Source: PLA2 sp036273915
GTDB lineage: Bacteria > Planctomycetota > PLA2
Length of the DNA stretch: 13,702 nt
Assembly: GCA_036273915.1 (NCBI GenBank)
Contig: DASUGR010000076.1
Location: 1 to 13,702 of the forward strand
Direction of reading: 5' to 3'
Shown here one piece after another: positions 1 through 5,702 of the stretch (the stretch's first letter is position 1; every line of letters begins with the position of its first letter). The position numbers were made by a program, and so were the translations under genes. The notes beneath the pieces were generated by a model, which worked only from the letters and a program-made list of their open reading frames with translations, ran no database searches and had not been told where the DNA came from.

Positions 1-22
1 CGGGGGCTGCCCCCGGACCCCC
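1..22. repeat. GC-rich hairpin with a copy of the 13-base GGGGGTCCGGGGG repeat
   Basis: Positions 10-22 are an exact copy (reverse strand) of the 13-mer also found at 2402-2414, 6450-6462, 6472-6484 and 11089-11101. Positions 1-6 pair with 10-15 to give a six-base-pair all-GC stem with a three-base loop. The element begins 9 bases past the aconitase stop codon, so on the minus strand it could act as a terminator or 3'-end stabiliser. Whether a T-run follows cannot be seen because the window ends here. The repeat identity is seen directly; the function is inferred. Confidence 0.6.
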
Positions 23-31
23 TGTGCTTCG

Positions 32-2296
32 TTACGCGGACTGCTTTCCGATGAACGCCAGCGCGGAGCCGGCCTTGAACCACTCGATCTGCTCCTCGGT
101 CAGCGTGTGCGTGCACGCGATCCTGTCCTCGGCGCCGTCGGCGTGCTTCAGGACCACCGTCACGTCGCGGCCCGGCGCGAGCGACGCGAGGCCGGTCACC
201 GACACGCGGTCGTTCTCGCGCACCTTGTCGTAGTCCGCGGGGTTCTTGAGCGTCAGCGGGAGCACGCCCTGCTTCTTCAGGTTCGTCTCGTGGATGCGCG
301 CGAAGCTCTTCACGATCACCGCGGCGCAGCCGAGATGGCGCGGGGACATCGCCGCGTGCTCGCGGCTCGAGCCCTCGCCGTAGTTCTCGTCGCCGAAGAC
401 GACCCAGCGCTTCTTCTCCTTCTTGTAGTGGCGGGCGATCTCGTGGAAGGGCTTCCCCTTCGCGCCGTCGATCTGGTCGGTGCCCTTGCCCTCCTCGTCC
501 GTGAAGGCGTTCCGGGCGCCGGTGAACATGTTGTTGCTGATGTTGTCCAGGTGCCCGCGGAAGCGGAGCCAGGGGCCCGCGGGCGAGATGTGGTCGGTCG
601 TGCACTTGCCCTTCGCCTTCAGGAGCACGAACAGGCCCGCGAAGTCCTTCCCGTCCCACGGCGCGAACGGCTCGAGGAGCTGCAGCCGCTCGCTCTTCGG
701 GTCGACGCGGATCTGCACCTTGCCGCCGTCCTGTGCGGGCGCCACGAAGCCGTCGGGGTCGGCCGCGAGGCCCTTCTTCGGCAGCGCGTCGCCCTCGGGC
801 GGCGCGAACCGGAACTCCTTGCCGTCCGGCGTCTTCAGCGAATCGCGGCGCGGGTCGAACGAGAGCCTCCCGCCGAACGCAAGGGCCGTCACGATCTCGG
901 GGCTCCCGATGAACGCCATCGTCTCCGCGCTGCCGTCGTTGCGCCGCGCGAAGTTCCTGTTGTAGCTCGTGAGGATCGAGTTCTTGGTGCCGGGCTTGAC
1001 GTCGCTGCGCTTCCACTGGCCGATGCAAGGGCCGCACGCGTTCGCGAGCACGGTCGCGCCCGCCTCCTCGAGCACCTTCATCTGCCCGTCGCGCTGGATG
1101 GTCTTGTGGACGCGCTCGCTGCCGGGGGTCACGAGGAGCGTCGTTCTCACCTTGAGGCCCGCCTTCACCGCCTGCCGCGCGACGTGCGCGGCGCGCCCCA
1201 TGTCCTCGTAGGAGGAGTTCGTGCACGAGCCGATCAGCGCCACCGTGAACTGGTCCGGGTAGCCCTGCTCCTTGACGTCCTTGCCCATTCGGGAGAGCGG
1301 GTGCGCGAGGTCGGGGGTATGCGGCCCGACGAGGTGCGGCTCGAGCTTCGTGAGGTCGATCTCGATCACCCGGTCGAAGAACTTCTTCGGGTCCTTCTCG
1401 ACCTCGGCGTCGCAGCGGAGCTCCTTCCCGAACTCGCGCGCGAGGGCGGCGAGGTCTTTCCGGCCCGTCGACTCGAGGTACTTGGCCATTCCCTCGTCGT
1501 AGGGGAAGAGCGACGTGGTCGCGCCGATCTCGGCGCCCATGTTCGTGATCGTGCCCTTGCCGGTCGCGGAGAGCGCCTCCGTGCCGGACCCGAAGTACTC
1601 GACGATCGCGCCGGTCCCGCCCTTCACGGTCAGGATCTCCGCGACCTTCAGGATCACGTCCTTCGCGGACGTCCAGCCCGAGGGCTTGCCGGAGAGGTGC
1701 ACGCCGATGAGCTTCGGGAACTGGACGCCCCAGGGCGCGCCCCCCATCACCTCGGCTGCGTCCGCCCCGCCGACGCCGACGGCGATCATGCCGAGCCCGC
1801 CCCCGTTGGGCGTGTGGCTGTCCGTCCCGATCATCATCCCGCCCGGGAACGCGTAGTTCTCGAGCACCACCTGGTGGATGATCCCGGCGCCCGGCTTCCA
1901 GAAGCCGATGCCGTACTTCCTCGCGCAGTCGGCGAGGAACCGGTACACCTCGCCGTGCTCGGTCTCGGCGCGCTCGAGGTCGCTCACCGCCCCCGTCTCC
2001 GCGCGGATCAGGTGGTCGCAGTGGATCGTCGAGGGGACCGCGACGCGCGCACGGCCCGTCTGCATGAACTGCAGCAGCGCCATCTGCGCGGTCGCGTCCT
2101 GCATCGCGACGCGGTCGACGCGGAAGAGCGTCCAGCTCCTGCCGCGTTCGAGCGTCTGCTCCGCGTCGGCGAGGTGGAGGAAGAGGATCTTCTCGGCGTA
2201 GGTCAGCGGCCGGCCGAGACGCTTCCGGAAGCGCTCGTTCGTCGGCGCGAGCCGCTCGTACAGCTTGCGGATGTCTGCAACAGGGATTTCGACCAT
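32..2296 (-). CDS. acnA: Aconitate hydratase, mitochondrial (ACO2) type
   Basis: This 754-residue enzyme isomerises citrate to isocitrate in the cytoplasmic TCA cycle with a [4Fe-4S] cluster. Cluster cysteines are visible as C358 in GSCTNSSYED and C421 and C424 in ACGPCIGQW. Other signatures are DRVAMQDATAQMALLQF (61-77), PSTIHCDH (88-95), IGTDSHTPNGGGLGM (156-170), TSYNRNFARRNDG (443-455) and the swivelling-domain loop GDENYGEGSSREHAA (635-649). The length and much of the N-terminal half match animal mitochondrial aconitase rather than the roughly 890-residue AcnA or the AcnB form. The gene is complete and stops with TAA. No Shine-Dalgarno precedes the ATG; a TACGAT box ends 9 bases upstream, so the message may be leaderless. 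It is divergent from a LysR-type gene, a possible regulator. The family call is firm; the symbol is the generic one. Confidence 0.97.
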   Translation of the reverse strand: MVEIPVADIRKLYERLAPTNERFRKRLGRPLTYAEKILFLHLADAEQTLERGRSWTLFRVDRVAMQDATAQMALLQFMQTGRARVAVPSTIHCDHLIRAETGAVSDLERAETEHGEVYRFLADCARKYGIGFWKPGAGIIHQVVLENYAFPGGMMIGTDSHTPNGGGLGMIAVGVGGADAAEVMGGAPWGVQFPKLIGVHLSGKPSGWTSAKDVILKVAEILTVKGGTGAIVEYFGSGTEALSATGKGTITNMGAEIGATTSLFPYDEGMAKYLESTGRKDLAALAREFGKELRCDAEVEKDPKKFFDRVIEIDLTKLEPHLVGPHTPDLAHPLSRMGKDVKEQGYPDQFTVALIGSCTNSSYEDMGRAAHVARQAVKAGLKVRTTLLVTPGSERVHKTIQRDGQMKVLEEAGATVLANACGPCIGQWKRSDVKPGTKNSILTSYNRNFARRNDGSAETMAFIGSPEIVTALAFGGRLSFDPRRDSLKTPDGKEFRFAPPEGDALPKKGLAADPDGFVAPAQDGGKVQIRVDPKSERLQLLEPFAPWDGKDFAGLFVLLKAKGKCTTDHISPAGPWLRFRGHLDNISNNMFTGARNAFTDEEGKGTDQIDGAKGKPFHEIARHYKKEKKRWVVFGDENYGEGSSREHAAMSPRHLGCAAVIVKSFARIHETNLKKQGVLPLTLKNPADYDKVRENDRVSVTGLASLAPGRDVTVVLKHADGAEDRIACTHTLTEEQIEWFKAGSALAFIGKQSA

Positions 2297-2391
2297 GACG
2301 ACCGTATCGTAGCGCCGCGCATGCCATGAACGAAATCGATTCTTCTCATGTACTGCATGCTAAACTTGCATGAATAGCCCTCCCTCTGCCC
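2297..2391. promoter_or_regulatory. Divergent promoter/operator region between aconitase and the LysR gene
   Basis: This short gap is clearly more AT-rich than its surroundings and is the only place for the promoters of both divergent genes. TACGAT (2311-2306 on the minus strand) is a plausible -10 box for aconitase. TAAACT (2361-2366) is a weak -10 candidate for the LysR gene. TGCATG occurs as a direct repeat at 2354-2359 and 2367-2372 (13-base period). Several more CATG tetramers flank it, so it may be an operator. No -35 box is convincing. The architecture is typical of LysR regulators that control a divergent neighbour; binding here is inference. Confidence 0.45.
2306..2311 (-). promoter_or_regulatory. 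Candidate -10 box for a leaderless aconitase transcript
   Basis: TACGAT on the minus strand matches TATAAT at four of six positions. It ends 9 bases before the aconitase ATG, a spacing that would put the transcript start at or next to the start codon. There is no purine-rich Shine-Dalgarno in between. No good -35 hexamer is visible, so this is tentative. Confidence 0.3.
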
Positions 2392-2401
2392 ATGAATCGG
2401 G

Positions 2402-2414
2402 GGGGGTCCGGGGG
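2402..2414 (+). repeat. 13-base GGGGGTCCGGGGG repeat at the LysR gene start
   Basis: This exact copy of the window's 13-mer repeat ends four bases before the ATG at 2419. If translation began at the in-frame ATG at 2392, the repeat would encode a Gly-Gly-Ser-Gly-Gly segment unlike the start of any LysR protein I know. It therefore more likely sits in the 5' untranslated region, where its G-rich strand could influence ribosome access. Confidence 0.6.
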
Positions 2415-2418
2415 ACCC

Positions 2419-3276
2419 ATGAGCCTCGACCGACTGGAGACCCTTGCCGAGGTCGCCGCCCGCGGCTCCATCACGGAGGCGGCGAAGGCGCTCGGCCTCA
2501 CCCAACCCGCAGCCTCGCGGCGCCTGCAGCTGCTCGAGGAGGAGATCGGCGCACCGCTCCTCGCCCGCGGCCGCAAGGGCGTGCGGCTGACGGAGACGGG
2601 CAAGCTGGTGGTGGCCGAGGGCGAGGCGCTCCTCGAGCGATACCACCGGCTGCTCTCGGACGTGCGGAAACTCCAGGGCCTCGAGGCCGGCACCGTGCGC
2701 GTGGGCGGCGGCGCCACCGCGGTCACGGCTCTCCTGCCGGGCGCGATCCGCAGGTTCCGGGCGCAGTACAAGGACATCGTGTTCGAGGTCCGCGAGGCCG
2801 GGAGCCGCGAGATCGCCGCCGCGGTCGCGCGCGAGGAGCTCGAGCTGGGCCTCGTGACGCTGCCCGTGCACGCAGACGGGCTCGACCTGCGCCCGCTGCT
2901 CCGCGACCGGATCGTGCTGGTGGCCCCGCGCGACCACCTGTTCGCGGGCAAGCGGGTGGCCGCGGCCGCACTCAAAGGGTCGCCGCTCATCGGCTTCGAG
3001 GCGGGGAGCGCCATCCGCCGCATCATCGACGACGCGCTGCTCCGGCGCGGCATCGCCATGCAGATCGTGATGGAACTGCGGTCGATCCAGTCGATCCTCC
3101 GGATGGTCGAGCTGGGACTCGGCCTCGCGTTCGTGAGCAGCCTCGGGCTCGGGACGGATGCGGTCCGCATCGACGTGCCGGGCCTCCGCATCGAGCGCAC
3201 GCTCGCGGTCGCCACGAAACGCGGGCGACCTCTCTCCGCGGCGGCGGCCTCGTTCCTGAAGCAGCTTCGCGGATGA
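2419..3276 (+). CDS. LysR-family transcriptional regulator
   Basis: This 285-residue DNA-binding regulator has an N-terminal winged helix-turn-helix (about 1-60; core GSITEAAKALGLTQPAASRR at 16-35, then LEEEIG). A linker helix leads to a periplasmic-binding-protein-like effector domain (about 90-285, starting GTVRVGGGATAVTALLP). Length and order are normal for the family. The ATG at 2419 is preferred over the in-frame ATG at 2392: MSLDRLETLAEVA aligns with the canonical LysR start, while the extra nine residues come from a G-rich repeat. It is transcribed away from the aconitase gene over a gap of about 120 bases, so autoregulation and control of aconitase in response to a small carboxylate are reasonable guesses, but the ligand cannot be read from the sequence. 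Confidence 0.93.
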   Translation: MSLDRLETLAEVAARGSITEAAKALGLTQPAASRRLQLLEEEIGAPLLARGRKGVRLTETGKLVVAEGEALLERYHRLLSDVRKLQGLEAGTVRVGGGATAVTALLPGAIRRFRAQYKDIVFEVREAGSREIAAAVAREELELGLVTLPVHADGLDLRPLLRDRIVLVAPRDHLFAGKRVAAAALKGSPLIGFEAGSAIRRIIDDALLRRGIAMQIVMELRSIQSILRMVELGLGLAFVSSLGLGTDAVRIDVPGLRIERTLAVATKRGRPLSAAAASFLKQLRG

Positions 3277-3330
3277 TCCGGACCGGCCGCTGCGGCGGGC
3301 GGGCGATCGGCGGATGCCGTAGCATGATGG

Positions 3331-3352
3331 CGCCGCTCGCTGCGGAGCGGCG
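3331..3352. other. GC-rich hairpin between the LysR and phosphatase genes
   Basis: CGCCGCTC (3331-3338) and GAGCGGCG (3345-3352) form a perfect eight-base-pair stem with a six-base loop in the 87-base gap. No T-run follows, so it is a poor intrinsic terminator. It may instead lie in the leader of the phosphatase transcript, because a possible -10 box TAGCAT lies just upstream at 3320-3325. The role is unknown. Confidence 0.35.
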
Positions 3353-3363
3353 AGTCGATTGCC

Positions 3364-4167
3364 ATGCCGAATGGAGCAAAGTCCGTCGAGACGGAAAGGG
3401 CCCGCGATCTCGCGCGCGAAGCGATCGCCCTCGCGGTGCGCCTGCAGGGGCGCGTCAAGGTGCGCGACAAGGGTGGCGGCCACGGCCCGGTCACCGAAGC
3501 GGACCTCGCGGTCGAGGATCTCCTGCTCGCCGGCCTGCGCGCGGCGTTCCCCGACGATCCGGTGCTCTCCGAGGAGACGCGGACGGCGATCGACCTGCCG
3601 GTCCGCCGGCTCTGGTGCGTCGATCCGATCGACGGCACGCGCGAGTACGTCGAGGGACGCGACGAGTACGCCGTGCACGTGGGCCTCCTCGAGGAGGGCG
3701 TTCCCGTCGCCGGCGCGGTCGGACTGCCCGGGCGCCTGATCTGGGGGGGGCGCGGGGGGGTCTGGATCGAGGAGGAGGGGAACACCCGCGCCGCGACGCT
3801 CGCGCCTCTCTCCGACCTCGCGCAGGCGACGGTGGTGCACACGCGGCGCCACATGACGCCCGCGCTGCGCCGCATGCTCGACGCCCTCGGCGCGGCGCGG
3901 TGCGTCCCCATGGGCGGGATCGGCTACAAGGTCTCCCGCATCCTGCTGGGGGAGGCGCACGCGATGCTCCACGACCGCGGCACGACCTGGTGGGACAGCG
4001 TCGCTCCCGCCGCCCTGCTCCTCGGCGCCGGCGGCACGGTGGCCGACGCGCGCGGCCGGCCGCTCGACTACCGCACGGACACGCGCCACCACGCGGGGCT
4101 CCTCTTCGCCGCTCCGGGACTCCTCGCCCCCCTCCGCGCGCGGCTCGCCCAGGTGCAAACGGAATAG
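3364..4167 (+). CDS. cysQ: CysQ-like 3'(2'),5'-bisphosphate nucleotidase / inositol-monophosphatase family
   Basis: This 267-residue Mg2+-dependent phosphatase of the FIG superfamily has its metal-site motifs in order: GPVTEADLAVED (41-52), VLSEET (67-72), WCVDPIDGTREYVEGRDEY (84-102; D87 and D90 bind metal) and WWDSVAPAALLLGAGG (209-224; D211). The DPIDGT-REY version and the LSEE spacing resemble CysQ, which removes the 3'-phosphate from PAP made during sulfate assimilation or sulfation. An inositol-phosphatase or fructose-bisphosphatase-like role cannot be excluded. The gene stands alone between a LysR gene and a convergent PEP-CTERM gene. Two long G-runs (8 and 7 G) at 3743-3760 encode an ordinary WGGRGGVW stretch and leave the frame intact. 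The family is certain; the exact substrate is not. Confidence 0.85.
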   Translation: MPNGAKSVETERARDLAREAIALAVRLQGRVKVRDKGGGHGPVTEADLAVEDLLLAGLRAAFPDDPVLSEETRTAIDLPVRRLWCVDPIDGTREYVEGRDEYAVHVGLLEEGVPVAGAVGLPGRLIWGGRGGVWIEEEGNTRAATLAPLSDLAQATVVHTRRHMTPALRRMLDALGAARCVPMGGIGYKVSRILLGEAHAMLHDRGTTWWDSVAPAALLLGAGGTVADARGRPLDYRTDTRHHAGLLFAAPGLLAPLRARLAQVQTE

Positions 4168-4196
4168 GCCCCCGCCTTTCGACGGGGGCCTTGATT
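4167..4196. terminator. Bidirectional intrinsic terminator between convergent genes
   Basis: GGCCCCCG (4167-4174) pairs perfectly with CGGGGGCC (4183-4190) around an eight-base loop, followed on the plus strand by TTGATT. The stem begins on the last base of the phosphatase stop codon and lies 33 bases past the end of the convergent PEP-CTERM gene, so it can serve both. The T-tracts are short on each side. This is the clearest terminator-like structure in the window. Confidence 0.65.
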
Positions 4197-4222
4197 ACGA
4201 CCCGAGAGAGCGCGTGCCGTTG

Positions 4223-4927
4223 CTACTTCCGCAGCTTCGCGCGACGGCGGCGCCAGGCGCCGGCCGCGGCGAGCGCGCCCGAGAGGAGGACGATCGTCCC
4301 CGGCTCCGGGTTGGGCGTGTAGGTGAACGAGCCCGCGTGATAGCGGTCGGACGGACCCGTGTCGAGCGTGCTCGGGAACGCGAGGCCGTTGCCGAAGCGG
4401 GCGGAGCCGATCCCGGTCACGAAGGTGAACCCGTCGATCGTGCCGTTGAAGATCGGCGTCGGCTCGCCGAGCGACGGCGGCGTGGGGCCGCTGTTGCCGT
4501 TCGAATCGACGTTGCCCGCGGGGTAGTAGACGACGACGCTGAACTGGGTACCGGGCGCGAGCGAGAGCGGGTTCGCGAGGTCGAAGTACCGGTAGCCGTC
4601 GACCAGCGTGCCGGTCCCCGGGAGCGTGAAGATCTGGGCGAGCGGCGTGCTCGTGTCCGCGAGGTTGTAGAGCAGGATCGCGTGCGGCGACAAGAGTCCG
4701 TTGCCGTTGTCGTCCCAGATGCCCAGCGAGTCGATGGCGATGCCGTGCTCGTGGGCGACCTCGAAATCGAGGCCCAGCGAGAAGTCCTTGAGCGTCTGCC
4801 GGCCCTTGCCGTTGCCCGTGGTGCCGGTCGTGATCGTCGAGGTGAACGCCTCGATCGGGTCTGCCGCCGCCGAGGTTGCGAACGCCGCGATCGCGACGAC
4901 GCAGGCGGCCATGGTCTTTCGCATCAT
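4223..4927 (-). CDS. PEP-CTERM sorting-domain secreted protein
   Basis: This 234-residue exported protein has a signal peptide at 1-22 (MMRKTM, a hydrophobic stretch, then Ala-rich cleavage before DPIEAF). A Gly/Thr/Asn-rich beta-sandwich-like body follows; IDSLGIWDDNGNGLL (65-79) and the stretch to about 137 resemble DUF4082-like extracellular domains. The C-terminal sorting signal has the NPEPGT motif at 206-211, a hydrophobic helix at about 212-224 and a basic RRRRAKLRK tail. Exosortase cleaves such signals and releases or anchors the protein in the envelope or extracellular polysaccharide matrix. The start is fixed by GGAGGG ending seven bases before the ATG at 4927; upstream in-frame codons lie in the leader. 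No exosortase is in the window. It follows the polysaccharide block but has its own leader, so it may be separately transcribed. Confidence 0.92.
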   Translation of the reverse strand: MMRKTMAACVVAIAAFATSAAADPIEAFTSTITTGTTGNGKGRQTLKDFSLGLDFEVAHEHGIAIDSLGIWDDNGNGLLSPHAILLYNLADTSTPLAQIFTLPGTGTLVDGYRYFDLANPLSLAPGTQFSVVVYYPAGNVDSNGNSGPTPPSLGEPTPIFNGTIDGFTFVTGIGSARFGNGLAFPSTLDTGPSDRYHAGSFTYTPNPEPGTIVLLSGALAAAGAWRRRRAKLRK

Positions 4928-4934
4928 GTCTCTG

Positions 4935-4940
4935 CCCTCC
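4935..4940 (-). promoter_or_regulatory. Strong Shine-Dalgarno of the PEP-CTERM gene
   Basis: GGAGGG lies seven bases upstream of the ATG at 4927. It decides this start over the in-frame ATG at 5053, because the signal peptide begins here. Its GGAGG core can also pair with a CCTCC upstream in the leader (4974-4970). Confidence 0.85.
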
Positions 4941-4951
4941 TTTGGGTCTAG

Positions 4952-4981
4952 GCGTTGCCTCCACAAATGGGAGGCCAACGC
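4952..4981 (-). other. Bulged hairpin in the PEP-CTERM gene leader
   Basis: On the minus strand GCGTTGGCCTCC (4981-4970) faces GGAGGCAACGC (4962-4952) around a seven-base loop. This gives an 11-base-pair stem with one bulged G, 11 bases upstream of the Shine-Dalgarno. The CCTCC arm could alternatively bind the Shine-Dalgarno itself, so two exclusive folds are possible. It matches no riboswitch class I can recognise. The structure is seen in the sequence; regulation is inferred. Confidence 0.45.
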
Positions 4982-5003
4982 GCGCCCTTGGGGGAGGCCC
5001 GCC

Positions 5004-5017
5004 GCAACCCGTTGCCA
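5004..5017 (-). promoter_or_regulatory. Sigma-54-like promoter near-match upstream of the PEP-CTERM gene
   Basis: On the minus strand TGGCAACGGGTTGC resembles the -24/-12 consensus TGGCAC-N5-TTGC, which is associated with PEP-CTERM genes under the PrsK/PrsR two-component system. The distance between GG and GC is nine bases rather than the strict ten, a serious defect. It lies about 77 bases upstream of the start codon, a sensible promoter position. Treat it as a candidate only. Confidence 0.25.
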
Positions 5018-5074
5018 TTTCCGTGGTTGGGACGGGGCACATCCGGCGTCCATTCCGGGCTGTCGAAGTTCCTC

Positions 5075-5091
5075 GACGTCGATCCGACGTC
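5075..5091. other. Perfect 7-3-7 palindrome in the lipoprotein/PEP-CTERM gap
   Basis: GACGTCG (5075-5081) and CGACGTC (5085-5091) form a perfect inverted repeat with a three-base spacer. It lies about 150 bases upstream of the PEP-CTERM start and just past the lipoprotein gene. Its size and symmetry suit a dimeric regulator operator; the chance of such GC-rich dyads is not negligible. The rest of the 4928-5183 gap shows the leader hairpin, the Shine-Dalgarno and no gene. Confidence 0.3.
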
Positions 5092-5183
5092 CACCGTCTC
5101 GCGGCCGCGACGGAAAGGAGCCGGGGCCGCCGCGAAGGAGGGGCCGCCGGCCGGCCTCGGTTTCCGACGAGGCTCGGGACGGG

Positions 5184-5702
5184 CTAGAAGTCGTAGACGA
5201 GGTGCCAGAAGAAGCCGGGAACGACCGCCGTGCCCTCGCCGCCGAGGATCGCGGCCGCGAGTTCGGGACCCATCGTCCAGTGCCTGCCGAGCTCGGTCTC
5301 GAAGCCGAAGCCCACGTACGCCCCGTAATAGTCGCCCGCGCGGTCGACGATTCCCGGCTCGCCGGTCGCCCGGTAGTACTCGAACCCGTACCGCAGCGTG
5401 AAGTGGCGCTTGGCGCCCGGGCTCGTCGCGTGCTTGAACCCCAGGCGCGCGGCCATCATCTCGCCGTGGTCGGACTGGCCGTCGTCGGCCAGGTCCTTGT
5501 CGTCGAGGAACTGCCAGATGAACTGCGCCTCGCCGCTCCAGTCGAATTTCTCCGGCCGCGCGAGCACCTTGCCGCCCTCGACCGCGAGCCCGACGCCGGG
5601 GATCGCGGAGAAGCTCCCGCCCGCGTACGCGTCGCGGGGATAGCCCGGCACGCGGGACTGGCACGCCGCGAGGAGGATCAGGAGGAGCGCGAAGCAACGC
5701 AT
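5184..5702 (-). CDS. Small outer-membrane lipoprotein, probable beta-barrel, function unknown
   Basis: This 172-residue protein has a lipoprotein signal peptide: MRCFALLLILLAAC, with lipobox Leu-Ala-Ala-Cys and lipidated Cys14. The mature part has alternating short amphipathic stretches rich in Tyr, Phe and Gly (for example RYGFEYYRA at 104-112 and YYGAYVGFGFETEL at 125-138). It ends in WHLVYDF, a terminal aromatic residue typical of outer-membrane barrels recognised by the BAM machinery. No catalytic motif is recognisable; the PagL His-Ser pattern is not seen. The start at 5702 overlaps the end of the wecG-like gene by 25 bases in another frame, so translation is probably coupled. A longer reading frame upstream exists but is a shadow of wecG. 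Its place in the block suggests an envelope or polysaccharide-export accessory role, which is inference. Confidence 0.75.
   Translation of the reverse strand: MRCFALLLILLAACQSRVPGYPRDAYAGGSFSAIPGVGLAVEGGKVLARPEKFDWSGEAQFIWQFLDDKDLADDGQSDHGEMMAARLGFKHATSPGAKRHFTLRYGFEYYRATGEPGIVDRAGDYYGAYVGFGFETELGRHWTMGPELAAAILGGEGTAVVPGFFWHLVYDF

Noticed and set aside
107..2329. A 740-codon open frame on the strand opposite aconitase
   Set aside because: It is Arg/Ala/Val/Leu-rich without any recognisable domain and mirrors a certain gene; long antisense frames are common at this GC content.
2203..4322. Roughly 650-codon open frames on both strands overlapping the LysR and phosphatase genes
   Set aside because: Low-complexity Arg/Ala/Gly/Pro shadows of two well-supported genes.
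4928..5053. Longer N-terminus for the PEP-CTERM protein from an upstream in-frame ATG
   Set aside because: It would bury the signal peptide and ignore the strong GGAGGG site before 4927.
4928..5060. Cyclic-di-GMP (GEMM) or other known riboswitch in the PEP-CTERM leader
   Set aside because: The leader is structured, but the conserved GEMM core sequences are not present.
5154..5173. Possible terminator hairpin (GCCTCG/CGAGGC) after the lipoprotein gene
   Set aside because: Only six base pairs and no T-run follows on the minus strand.
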